Of a stretch of DNA of 64,000 nucleotides, positions 28,561 to 36,434 are shown one piece after another (within the stretch, counting starts at the first letter, position 1; every line of letters begins with the position of its first letter). The DNA is taken from positions 1 to 64,000 of the forward strand of contig JAKLJW010000011.1 in assembly GCA_023150935.1 (NCBI GenBank), in the 5' to 3' direction. The stretch comes from Candidatus Binatia bacterium. Its GTDB lineage: Bacteria; Desulfobacterota; Binatia; HRBIN30. The position numbers and the translations under genes are program-made. The notes under the pieces were generated by a model. That model saw only the letters and a program-made list of their open reading frames with translations, did not search any database and was not told the origin of the DNA.

Positions 28561-29676
28561 TCATATCGCCACCATGTTCAACCTCGCGCCCCGGCCCTCG
28601 CGCTTGAGGGTGAAGCTCTGCTTGTACCGCCCGCGCTGGATGCGGTGTGTGACGCGTTGCACGTAGTAGGTGCCGTCGTGGGTGCGCCCGGCGCCGCGCA
28701 CGTCGACGGGCCGGCGCGCGCGCAAGACGCGCCCGTAGCGCACGGCGTCGACCTCGCCGGTGGCGACGACGGCATCGGCGGACGCCATCGAGGCGCTGAG
28801 CGCCTGCAGGATGGCCTCTGTCAGGCTGAGGTTCGCCGTGTCGCCCGACTGCGTCTTGCGCAATGGTGTTGCGGCTTGGCTGCCCAAGCTCGCATTCAGG
28901 TTGGCCGGCACCGGCACGGGGATGGCGCGCTTCGTCGTGGGTTCGATGATGCTGAACTCGGGTGAGGTTGGGCCCAGCGCATTGAAGCGGAAGACCATCG
29001 GCTGATCGACATTGGTCAGCGCGCCCATGTTCATCGTCAGCGCCGGCTGCGACGGCCCCTGCCGCTGGTCCGGTCCCCAGTGTGCGGCCGTGAAGCCGGG
29101 AATGTCCGTGGGCTCGACGTAGAAGACAAAGCCGTTCTTTCGTGCCAGCCGCCGGACATACTCCAGATCGGTGCCGTGTTGCGTCCGTTTGCCATCCGAC
29201 TCGGACAGGGTGTTGTCCGTCTCCTTCACGTCCGGCTGCAGCCCGTACGTGGCATACTCCCGCAAGATAGTGGTGACGATGTCGGAATCCTTCTGATTGG
29301 AGAACGTCTTCTTCTTCTCTTCGAGATCGAGCCGGGCGCTCATGTCCTCGCCCTTCACGTCGAGGATCGACCGTCCCGGCTCGTTGCTCGGCACCACCTC
29401 GTGTTGAGTGACGATGCCGTCGATGAGCACCTGCGGCAGCGCGTTGACGATGACCATGACGATCACCCGGTTCGGCGGGTCGAGCGTCCCATCGGCGAGC
29501 AGGCCGTAGTTCAGCTGCGAGTCTTTACCGATGGCGAACTTCATCTCGAAGCCGTCGCGCCCTTCATCCGTGTTGATGATCTCGATCTCGCGCAGCGCAT
29601 CGACCACGGCGAACGGGGCCGGCAGGGGTACGGTCGGTCCGATGAGGAGCTGGAGGCGCACGCCGAGATCCGGCAT
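28561..29676 (-). CDS. Hub protein, phage late-control D/Pvc8 type
   Basis: A 371-residue protein of the gpD/VgrG-core hub family. Markers include a split beta-barrel N-terminus, GEDMSARLDLEEKKKTFSNQ, a DIVTTILREYATYGLQPDV helix, HGTDLEYVRRLARKNGFVFY and VEPTDIPG. It lacks the OB-fold spike domain, which is encoded separately at 27294-27809, so hub and spike are split here whereas Pvc8 fuses them. It should form the trimeric platform from which spike and tube extend. It begins 3 bp after the LysM gene stop. Confidence 0.9.
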   Translation of the reverse strand: MPDLGVRLQLLIGPTVPLPAPFAVVDALREIEIINTDEGRDGFEMKFAIGKDSQLNYGLLADGTLDPPNRVIVMVIVNALPQVLIDGIVTQHEVVPSNEPGRSILDVKGEDMSARLDLEEKKKTFSNQKDSDIVTTILREYATYGLQPDVKETDNTLSESDGKRTQHGTDLEYVRRLARKNGFVFYVEPTDIPGFTAAHWGPDQRQGPSQPALTMNMGALTNVDQPMVFRFNALGPTSPEFSIIEPTTKRAIPVPVPANLNASLGSQAATPLRKTQSGDTANLSLTEAILQALSASMASADAVVATGEVDAVRYGRVLRARRPVDVRGAGRTHDGTYYVQRVTHRIQRGRYKQSFTLKREGRGARLNMVAI

Positions 29677-29679
29677 CGT

Positions 29680-29970
29680 CTACCCCGCCTGCGGCATGGC
29701 GATGCGGAGGCGCCGGCCGACCTCGAGGAGATCGTCCGGGCGCATCGCGTCGTTGGCGTCGCACACGCGCCAGAACTGCTCGGGATCGCCCAGGTAGCGG
29801 GCGGCGAGGTTGTCGAGCCGGTCGCCTTCCGTCACCGTGTGCTCGGCGACAATTGACATCCCCGCGCCGCTCGGCACGAAGCGACGGCGCAGATAGGCGA
29901 CGGTACGCCCGCGGGCGATCTCGAAGGTGGCGATCTCAATCCCGGCGTAGCGGCTGTTCGGCGGAAACAT
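29680..29970 (-). CDS. LysM-domain baseplate protein
   Basis: A 96-residue protein: an N-terminal strand region (YAGIEIATFEIARGRTVAYL) and a LysM-like motif (HTVTEGDRLDNLAARYLGDP then DLLEVGRRLRI). In contractile tails, small LysM proteins (gp53/Afp7 C-terminal type) clamp the wedge to the hub. RBS GAGGTG precedes the ATG. In PVC-type systems LysM is fused to the CIS-tube-like domain; here that partner is a separate gene at 31068-31721, with RAYT copy 2 inserted between them. Confidence 0.88.
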   Translation of the reverse strand: MFPPNSRYAGIEIATFEIARGRTVAYLRRRFVPSGAGMSIVAEHTVTEGDRLDNLAARYLGDPEQFWRVCDANDAMRPDDLLEVGRRLRIAMPQAG

Positions 29971-30097
29971 GGCTCACCTCACCGCGGGCGTTGCCATGAC
30001 CCCAGGCGCCGCCCGGGGTTCATGAATCACCGCCCCTACATGCCTGCGCGCCAAGTTCCAGCCGGGAAGGTTAGGCTTAAAGCCAGGCCGGTCCGGA

Positions 30098-30227
30098 CGC
30101 CCCGAAGGGGCAGAATCCATCAGCCCAGGGCGACGCCCTGGGTCGGGGCGACGCCCTGGGTCAGGGCATCGCCCTGGGTGAACGTTCCCGCCATGGACAC
30201 CAAGCCCTGAAAGGGCGTAACTCAATG
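30098..30227. repeat. Palindrome set upstream of RAYT copy 2 with a triplicated middle palindrome
   Basis: GCCCCGAAGGGGC is followed by three successive versions of the GCCCAGGGC-GCCCTGGG palindrome at 30121-30180 (spacers CGA, CGA, CAT), then AGCCCTGAAAGGGCGTAACT. The middle palindrome has evidently been tandemly duplicated here. Confidence 0.85.
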
Positions 30228-30231
30228 CGCC

Positions 30232-30678
30232 ATGGCGCAATCCCTCGAGAAGATTCTCGTCCACCTCATTTTCAGCACCAAGAACCGAGAGCCGATCATC
30301 CCGGCCGCAACACGACCTGAGCTCCACGCCTACATCGTCGGCATCCTTGCCAATCACACCTGCCCGGCCTTGCAGGTCGGCGGCGCGGCTGATCACGTTC
30401 ACGTCCTGTTTTCGCTGGCGCGAACGGCCACTGTCGCTGGCGTAGTGGAAGAAGTGAAGAAGAGCACCTCGAAATGGATGAAGCGGCCCGGCCTCCAGGG
30501 CTTTACGTGGCAGGCGGGGTATGGTGCGTTCTCGGTGGGGGAGTCTCAGGTCGCGGCCGTGGTCCGGTACATCCAAAAGCAGGAGCAGCACCACCGGCGC
30601 CTCACGTTCCAGGACGAGTTGCGGAAACTCCTGGATCGATATCGCATCGCCTACGACGAACGGTACGTGTGGGACTGA
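30232..30678 (+). mobile_element. RAYT-type (IS200-like Y1) transposase, copy 2
   Basis: A 148-residue paralogue of the 27983 transposase with the same architecture: HVH in GAADHVHVLF at about 55-57 and tyrosine in VRYIQKQEQHH at about 113. It is plus strand, inside the minus-strand eCIS operon between the CIS-tube gene and the LysM gene, again flanked by inverted palindrome sets. Sequence divergence from copy 1 is substantial, so this is not a recent duplication within the locus. Confidence 0.9.
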
Positions 30679-30710
30679 GGCGGGGCTTCGAGGTCGTCCC
30701 GGGGCTGTTG

Positions 30711-30799
30711 AATGACGCCCTTTCAGGGCTTGGATCGCGGACTGCCGAATGCCCGGGGCGATGCCCTGGGCTGACGGATTATGCCCCTTCAGGGCGGTC
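30711..30799. repeat. Palindrome set downstream of RAYT copy 2
   Basis: The inverse-order set ACGCCCTTTCAGGGCTTGG, CCCGGGGCGATGCCCTGGGC and GCCCCTTCAGGGC mirrors the upstream flank. Confidence 0.82.
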
Positions 30800-30895
30800 G
30801 GACCACGCAACCCCGGGTCTGAGGTCCCGCTCCGAAGCGACGGCCAGTCACCAACCGAGGGCACCACCCCCGGGGAACCCGCCCAGCGCAATTGC

Positions 30896-30992
30896 ACAGC
30901 CCCGAAGGGGCGGCCATTCACCAGCCCAGGGCAACGCCCCGGGGCTTGCGTCCGGATCACAGGAACGCAGCCCCGAAAGGGCGCCACCCCGC
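30896..30992. repeat. Orphan palindrome set between RAYT copy 2 and the CIS-tube gene
   Basis: AGCCCCGAAGGGGCGGCCAT, CCAGCCCAGGGCAACGCC and AGCCCCGAAAGGGCGC occur in the same order as in the transposase-upstream flanks but without a transposase gene. The whole 30679-31067 gap is otherwise non-coding. Confidence 0.75.
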
Positions 30993-31067
30993 AGTGTGAC
31001 GTTCGCGGCACGGCAGATCGCCCTTCGCCAGAAAGCGGCAACGACCGCTGCATTTCCCCGTCGCCTC

Positions 31068-31721
31068 TCATACGATCCTCAGCCCCGCGCCGGCGTTCTG
31101 CGCGTTGTTGGCGACATTGGCGGTGGCAAGGGCCTCCTTGGCGACCTGGTGCGCCAGGAAGAGCGTGTAGCCGGGATGATCGACCTTGAGATCGGCGTAA
31201 CTGAGGACGTAGAGGGAGATGTCGGCCCGAGCCCGGATCGGATTGAGCAGGGGGTCATACGCCTCCTCGGTGATGCTGAGGCTGGTCAGGCGAACGGGGA
31301 GGACGCGGGTCGCGCCCCAGACGAAGAGGGTGAGCGGCGCCTCGGGCGGGATGATCTCGATGTTGCCGGCGCGCGCGAGGACCGCGTCGGCGATGACCTT
31401 GGCGCTCTTCGGGTAAAGCAGCATCTCCAGCGCCGCGAGCGCCGGCGACACTCCCGACGCCACGGTCAGAGGGTTCGCCTGCTCGAGCTGATCGGCGGCA
31501 TCGACCTCGATGTTGAGAGTGATCGTCTCCTTCGGCGGCCCCATGAGGCGGAACGCCTCGGAACGGTCGCCGTCCTCGCCGCCGGCCGCGCGCGCCTCCA
31601 ACCGGCGCGTCATTGTGTCGGGGTTGTACTGGAACACCACCACGCTCGCGAGCGGGTTCATCGGGTCCATCCCGACGATGGCGCCCTTGAGCAGGCGCGG
31701 GGAGATGGGGGAGGAGGTCAT
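31068..31721 (-). CDS. CIS tube-initiator-like baseplate protein (Afp7/Pvc7 N-terminal type)
   Basis: A 217-residue protein matching the tube-like N-terminal domain of Afp7/Pvc7-type proteins: FQYNPDTMTRRLEARAAGG, GPPKETITLNIEVDAADQLE, a LEMLLYPKSAKVI helix, and PVRLTSLSITEEAYDPLLNP followed by IRARADISL. It likely initiates tube polymerisation on the hub. The C-terminal LysM domain of the family is absent and is supplied by the separate 29680-29970 gene. RBS GAGGACC lies upstream of the ATG. Confidence 0.85.
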   Translation of the reverse strand: MTSSPISPRLLKGAIVGMDPMNPLASVVVFQYNPDTMTRRLEARAAGGEDGDRSEAFRLMGPPKETITLNIEVDAADQLEQANPLTVASGVSPALAALEMLLYPKSAKVIADAVLARAGNIEIIPPEAPLTLFVWGATRVLPVRLTSLSITEEAYDPLLNPIRARADISLYVLSYADLKVDHPGYTLFLAHQVAKEALATANVANNAQNAGAGLRIV

Positions 31722-31875
31722 GGGTGGTCCTCACGACTACATTCCGCCTCTCTTGCCGCGTGGCAGGGATTGGGCCACGCGGGTGTCCGCTCCCTCATGG
31801 GCTCACGTCCTGCCGACTCCTCGCCGAGTCCTCAACGACGACCCGTTCCATCGAACACACTGGCCCCGCATCACT

Positions 31876-32403
31876 TCACTGGCCCTTCTGCGTGGTCTTC
31901 TTCACGATGGTCAGGTAGACCATTGATGGCGGCACGTTGAGTCTGTCGGCCAGGAAGGCGCTACATACGAGCTTCCTCGACGTGGAGAGGATGCGAGCCG
32001 AGCCGAGGACCACGCCCCCATCACCAAGCAGAGAGTGCACGTTGATGATGCCCGCGGCACCACCACCTGCTGCAAAGAGCACCGTCTCACCTGGGTCGAC
32101 AGCAAGTGAGGTCGCGACCGCGTTATTGACCGGTGCGCAGCCGGGTGGCGAGGGGCAACCGCCTGCGTAGTTAAAGACCTCCACGCCGACCTGGATGGTC
32201 GTTGTGTCAGTCGAGGTGCACGAGAAGTAGGTCCCAAAGAGACCTCCCGCTCCTCCGCCAACGCCGGAGACCGAATAGACGTGGAGCGTCTTCTTGCCGG
32301 CAACCAGCGTGGGCAAAGGCCAATCGGCGATGCCGGCGAGGGCGGGCGTTACTGCGACGCCGGCCGCCAATAGTAGAACCAGAAGAAGCGCAAACCGTTT
32401 CAT
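31876..32403 (-). CDS. Secreted SPLP-family protein, copy 2 (inside eCIS locus)
   Basis: A 175-residue protein with signal peptide MKRFALLLVLLLAAGVAVTP ending near ALAG, then GIADWPLPTLVAGKKTLHVY and SVSGVGGGAGGLFGTYFSCT. The family blocks VGVEVFN, NAVATSLAVDPGETVLF, GSARILSTSRKLVCSAFLAD and TIVKKTTQKGQ are all present. It carries a small extra loop with two cysteines (GGCPSPPGCAP) not found in the other copies. A strong RBS (GGAGGAATT) precedes the ATG. It lies between the DUF4157 gene and the CIS-tube gene on the same strand, so it is probably on the eCIS transcript. Function unknown. Confidence 0.87.
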   Translation of the reverse strand: MKRFALLLVLLLAAGVAVTPALAGIADWPLPTLVAGKKTLHVYSVSGVGGGAGGLFGTYFSCTSTDTTTIQVGVEVFNYAGGCPSPPGCAPVNNAVATSLAVDPGETVLFAAGGGAAGIINVHSLLGDGGVVLGSARILSTSRKLVCSAFLADRLNVPPSMVYLTIVKKTTQKGQ

Positions 32404-32445
32404 GCGAATTCCTCCCTTTCGTTGTGTTTCGCTCTCGCACTTGCG

Positions 32446-33480
32446 TTACGGCCATTCTGCCGCTGCTGACATCCTGTCTGCCCCTTGGACCTGGATGACG
32501 AACGGCAGCCACGCATCGACGCTTTTACCGTTCATGCGCCTTTCGTAGTAGTCTGCGAGAATGTCGCCTTGTTGCTCGGTACTGAATTCCGTGAAGTGTT
32601 TCCCCGCCCTGGAAGCCTTCCGCAGCCCCTCTTCTCCGCCGTAGTCGTAGTTCCGCCCCGCCGTGATGATCACCTCAATGCCCATGCCGCGGTTGTACTG
32701 CCAGCAGTGCGTCAGTTCGTGGACGAGCGTCTTTGCGGTGATACTGTTTAGGCTGCCAGGTGGAACGAAAACGACGTTGGGCAGGGTCCGAAAGTACTGT
32801 CCCCGGGGAGCCGTCATCAATGAAGATTCCTGCACCACTATCTTGGCCGGGTCCAAACTGTTGTCGAACACCAGTCTCGTCGCCCCTTGTTCGAACGCAT
32901 TCAACGTACGGCGATCACCAGGCGAGAGGTGGTAGCCGGCAGCAGTCCCACGTCCCGATTCCTTGCGCCCCCCTTCACCGGGCACCTGCACATCATGGAG
33001 CCACAATCTCTGCGAATGTGCCGGCGACGCTTGCTGTAGCGTATGTGCCAACTCGTGCCCCAGCAGGCGACGACCGACGTGGGCGTTAGGGGCATACTGG
33101 CCGGATGCAAGAGCGATATCCCGTCCCACCGTGTACGCCAGTGCATTCACCGCCCGGGCTGACTCCGCCGCCTTAGCATCGGTATGCACCCGTATCTCGC
33201 TGAAGTCCTGTCCGAAGCGTGGCTCGAGGTAGGCGCGGACTTCGGGATCGAGCGGCTGGCCTGGCGAGCGCAGGACCTCGTAGACGATCGGTGGCACTTC
33301 CGTCGGCTCGTGAACGTCGATCGCCCGGCGCTGGAGCGAATGCTCCTTCCCGGCGCAGGCGCTGCACATCGTTCGGCCGCCGGTGTGCGTGCCACAGGCG
33401 CATTTGCGTTGCAGCAGGGCGGCGATCGGCATTGCCCCCGGCAGCGGCCGCGACTGCAATTGGCTTGTCCTACTTCGCAC
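32446..33480 (-). CDS. DUF4157 (eCIS core) protein with a second HExxH metallopeptidase motif
   Basis: About 344 residues. The N-terminus has LLQRKCACG with four cysteines (CACG and CSAC) that could bind zinc. The DUF4157 domain contains EPRFGQDFSEIRVHTDAKAA and the zincin motif GHELAHTLQQ near residue 143. The C-terminal half has another zincin motif, LVHELTHCWQY near residue 255, and downstream acidic residues (EFSTEQQGDILADYYERR) that could provide the third ligand. DUF4157 is the domain most associated with eCIS loci and cargo. So this is the best cargo or effector candidate here, with a duplicated protease-like fold. Start uncertain: GTG 33480 has GAGAGG upstream; TTG 33486 or ATG 33432 are alternatives. 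Confidence 0.87.
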   Translation of the reverse strand: MRSRTSQLQSRPLPGAMPIAALLQRKCACGTHTGGRTMCSACAGKEHSLQRRAIDVHEPTEVPPIVYEVLRSPGQPLDPEVRAYLEPRFGQDFSEIRVHTDAKAAESARAVNALAYTVGRDIALASGQYAPNAHVGRRLLGHELAHTLQQASPAHSQRLWLHDVQVPGEGGRKESGRGTAAGYHLSPGDRRTLNAFEQGATRLVFDNSLDPAKIVVQESSLMTAPRGQYFRTLPNVVFVPPGSLNSITAKTLVHELTHCWQYNRGMGIEVIITAGRNYDYGGEEGLRKASRAGKHFTEFSTEQQGDILADYYERRMNGKSVDAWLPFVIQVQGADRMSAAAEWP

Positions 33481-33532
33481 CTTCAACCTCTCGTTTGAGC
33501 GAGCGGCTTGCCGGCGCTCCCGTCACGCCCGG

Positions 33533-34039
33533 TCAATCGCCCTTCTGCGTCTTCTTCTTGATGATGTTGAGCTGCCAGGATGTTGTCGCCGGATCGTTGG
33601 ATCGGTCGGCAACGAACGCGGTGCAGGCCAGCTTCTTCGATGTGGCGAGGATACGGGCCGAGCCCCTAGCGCTGGTAAAGCCTATGATCATATTGACCCC
33701 AATCCCTACGGCGCTCTGAGTCGCAAAGGTGACCGTCGCACCGGGGGCGACAGCGAGCGAGTTCGCCACTGCGTCGGTCTCGGGTCCCCCACCCGCGGAC
33801 CCGAATCCTTCGACACTGACTTGCATCGTCGCCGTGTCGGTTGATGTGCACGAGAAGAACGTTCCCAGGGCACCGTTCTGTTGGACTCCGGGCACCGAGT
33901 AGACGTGATGCGTCGTCTTCCCCGCTTCCAGCACCGGTAGCGGGCTGTCGGCAATGCCGGCCCATGTGCTCACCGCGGTCAGGGACAATCCCAGGGTGGT
34001 CGCGACGATCCATCGGACCGTTTCAAATCGTGGTTTCAT
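33533..34039 (-). CDS. Secreted SPLP-family protein, copy 3 (translationally coupled inside eCIS operon)
   Basis: A 168-residue protein with a basic N-terminus and signal segment (WIVATTLGLSLTAVSTWAG), then GIADSPLPVLEAGKTTHHVY and SVPGV. It carries FFSCTSTDTATMQVSVEGFG, ANSLAVAPGATVTFA, GSARILATSKKLACTAFVAD and NIIKKKTQKGD. Its ATG overlaps the stop of the preceding 96-residue gene by 4 bp (ATGA at 34036-34039), the same coupling as the structural genes around it. That makes co-expression with the particle very likely and argues against random insertion. The DUF4157 gene follows after about 50 bp. No known family recognised. Confidence 0.88.
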   Translation of the reverse strand: MKPRFETVRWIVATTLGLSLTAVSTWAGIADSPLPVLEAGKTTHHVYSVPGVQQNGALGTFFSCTSTDTATMQVSVEGFGSAGGGPETDAVANSLAVAPGATVTFATQSAVGIGVNMIIGFTSARGSARILATSKKLACTAFVADRSNDPATTSWQLNIIKKKTQKGD

Positions 34040-34326
34040 TCGGCTGTCCTCCTTTTCGATTGAGTCTCACGTCTGGTCTTGCCGATCGCCGCAGACACGG
34101 CGCCTGCGACCTGCTCGGCCAGTGCCTCGGGGGGCCTTTGCAGCGTGATCGCAGGGCCGGTGAGCATTGCGAAGGCGCCGCCGTGCAGCAGCGCGGGCGC
34201 GAGTCCGCGCCGGCGAACGAGCCGCGCGAGGTCCCGTTCCAGCGCCTCGCGCAGCTGCGCCGCGTCGGCGGGCGCGAGCTGCACGCCGTCGAGGATGAGC
34301 CGCTCGATGTGTACGGTGATCCTCAT
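34036..34326 (-). CDS. Small conserved protein after the eCIS ATPase
   Basis: A 96-residue protein (RITVHIERLILDGVQLAPAD, a helix with REALERDLARLV, then a disordered basic tail). Short proteins with this IHIERLxLDG opening regularly follow the AAA+ ATPase in eCIS loci; their role is unknown to me. It overlaps both the ATPase gene upstream and the secreted SPLP gene downstream by 4 bp. Confidence 0.8.
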   Translation of the reverse strand: MRITVHIERLILDGVQLAPADAAQLREALERDLARLVRRRGLAPALLHGGAFAMLTGPAITLQRPPEALAEQVAGAVSAAIGKTRRETQSKRRTAE

Positions 34327-36434
34327 GCGCCCCCTGCGGCAGCTTCGAGGTAGCGGAAGTCGGCCTCGTTGATCGAGCGCTCGAGCTTGCGGAACTCGGC
34401 GCGCGCGGCGTTCAGCACCAGCGCCATGGTCACCGGCGTGCCGGCGCGCGCGGCGAGAAAGGCGGCGTTGAGCGCGATGTTGGCGATGCTGCCGCCGGTG
34501 AGATTGAGGCGCGCCAGCCGCTCGCAGTCGATGTCCCTTACCGGTGTCTCGGGCGGGAACGCCTTCTGCCAGATGAGCTTGCGCTCGGCCGTCCCGGGGT
34601 ACGGGAAATTCACGATGAAGCGCAGCCGCCGCAGGAACGCCGGGTCGAGCGCGCTCTTCATGTTCGTCGCCAGGATCGCCAGGCCGCGGTACGCCTCCAT
34701 GCGCTGCAAGAGGTAGTTAATCTCGATGTTGGCGTAGCGGTCGTGGCTGTCCTTCACCTCGCTGCGCTTGCCGAAGAGCGCGTCCGCTTCGTCGAAGAAG
34801 AGCATGGCGCCGCCACCCTCGGCCGCATCGAATAGACGGCGCAGGTTCTTCTCCGTCTCGCCGATGTACTTGCTCACCACCGCCGACAGGTCGATCCGGT
34901 ACAAGTCGAGCTGCAGCTCGTTGGCGATGACCTCGGCAGCCATCGTCTTGCCGGTGCCGCTCTCGCCGGCGAAGAGTGCGCTGATGCCCAGCCCGCGGCT
35001 CATGCGCCGGCGGAATCCCCACTGCTCGTACACGCCGTGGCGCCGGCGCACCTGGTCGCAGACGGCCCGCAGCAGCTCGATCTCCTCCGCTGGCAGGACG
35101 AGGCCTTCCCAGGTCGCCTTCGGCCCGATGCGCTGCGCCAGCCGATCAATCTGCGGGCGCGTGTGAACGACGCACGCCTGCCACAGCCGGGCGAAGTCTG
35201 CCGGAGCGCCCTCGCCGTTGCGCGCCGCGGCGGCGATCTGCGCGATCGCCGGCAGGCTCAGGTCGAATTGCGCGGCAAGCTGTGCCGCGGCGCCGTCCGC
35301 TGCTCCGCCCAGCACCGCAGCCCACGTCGCCTCCTGCTCCACCGCGGCCGGCTTGCGGACTTCGACGGCAATCGCCGGCGCGCCCACGAGCGGGGACATT
35401 TCGCGTGTATCGAGGAAGAGCACGCCGCGAGAATGGCCGAGAAGACGCTGCAGTGCGGCTGTCTGCGTCTCGGGCGGCGCGGTATCGAGTCCCGACACAT
35501 CGACGTACAGAGCGGCCGGCGACAGCACCGCCTCGCGCTCCCACAGCCGCATGAGCGTCTCCAGCTCGCCGAGATGCGCCGGCAGCAGCTCGACGGGCAA
35601 GCGGTAGAGCTGCAGGCCGAGCGCTGCCGCCGCGGCCGTCGCGACCTGGCGGTTGCTCGCGCCGTCGGCCCCGAGCAATTGGATGATCGGCAAGGGTGAG
35701 CCGCTTGCCGTACGCAGACGCGCGGTGACCGACTTCACGTGCTCCTGCTGCGAGCCCGGTAGCCCGGCCTCACCGGCGTCCTGCAGAGGCGACAGAAACG
35801 GACCAAGGCGATCGTCAAGATGGTTGAGCCCCTTGATGTAGTTGACGATGCGCTCGTCGGCGCGCAGGGCGCTGGCGGTCAGCGGCTGGGCTCCCGGCTG
35901 GTTGATCTCGACGAGGCGCCAGTAGCGCAACGGCCGCTGCGGCGAGAGGACGTCCCACGCCGGATCTTCGAACAGCGCCAGGGCCAGCGCGAAGGTGGGG
36001 TACGACCGGGCGGGATCGTCCTGCGCGCGCGCACAGAGTCCGGCGATCCGCGTGTCGAGGTCCATGGCCGCGCACAGCAGCAGGACGTCGCGCTCGAAGC
36101 GCGACAGGCCCAGCCGCTCGCCGACAATGAGCAAGGCGGGCGGCGGCTCTGGGGTGGATGCGGCGGCGTTCATCGCCTCGGCCGCGGCGGCGATCTGCGC
36201 GTCGGCAACGGTCTCGGCTTTCGAAAGGGACGCGGTGCTCGAAGGTTGCTGCGCGGGGGGCAATCCAAGCAATCGTCGCCACCAGCCGCGCCTACTGGCC
36301 GCTGGGGCGCGTGCCGCCCCAATTTGTCCCGGGTCGGCTGCCATGCGCAGGAGCCGCAACCGCAGCCACGCGAGGGACGCGCTCAGATACCGCTGGTTGG
36401 CTTCCTCCCAGCTGCCAGTGTGGTCGCCGCTCAT
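34323..36434 (-). CDS. AAA+ ATPase of contractile injection systems (Pvc15-type)
   Basis: A 703-residue protein: a helical and degenerate ATPase-like N-terminal half, and a canonical AAA+ module with Walker A GESGTGKT at 490-497, Walker B LFFDEAD at 545-551, and the conserved FGKRSEVKDSHDRYANIEIN segment. ATPases of this type are near-universal in eCIS loci (Pvc15/Afp15) and are thought to assist assembly or cargo loading. 4-bp overlaps link it to the cap-protein gene upstream and the small gene downstream. Catalytic motifs are intact. Confidence 0.93.
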   Translation of the reverse strand: MSGDHTGSWEEANQRYLSASLAWLRLRLLRMAADPGQIGAARAPAASRRGWWRRLLGLPPAQQPSSTASLSKAETVADAQIAAAAEAMNAAASTPEPPPALLIVGERLGLSRFERDVLLLCAAMDLDTRIAGLCARAQDDPARSYPTFALALALFEDPAWDVLSPQRPLRYWRLVEINQPGAQPLTASALRADERIVNYIKGLNHLDDRLGPFLSPLQDAGEAGLPGSQQEHVKSVTARLRTASGSPLPIIQLLGADGASNRQVATAAAAALGLQLYRLPVELLPAHLGELETLMRLWEREAVLSPAALYVDVSGLDTAPPETQTAALQRLLGHSRGVLFLDTREMSPLVGAPAIAVEVRKPAAVEQEATWAAVLGGAADGAAAQLAAQFDLSLPAIAQIAAAARNGEGAPADFARLWQACVVHTRPQIDRLAQRIGPKATWEGLVLPAEEIELLRAVCDQVRRRHGVYEQWGFRRRMSRGLGISALFAGESGTGKTMAAEVIANELQLDLYRIDLSAVVSKYIGETEKNLRRLFDAAEGGGAMLFFDEADALFGKRSEVKDSHDRYANIEINYLLQRMEAYRGLAILATNMKSALDPAFLRRLRFIVNFPYPGTAERKLIWQKAFPPETPVRDIDCERLARLNLTGGSIANIALNAAFLAARAGTPVTMALVLNAARAEFRKLERSINEADFRYLEAAAGGA

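Noticed and set aside
27882..30992. CRISPR array from repeated palindromes
   Set aside because: Irregular spacing, transposase genes between copies and mirrored orientation fit RAYT/REP elements instead.
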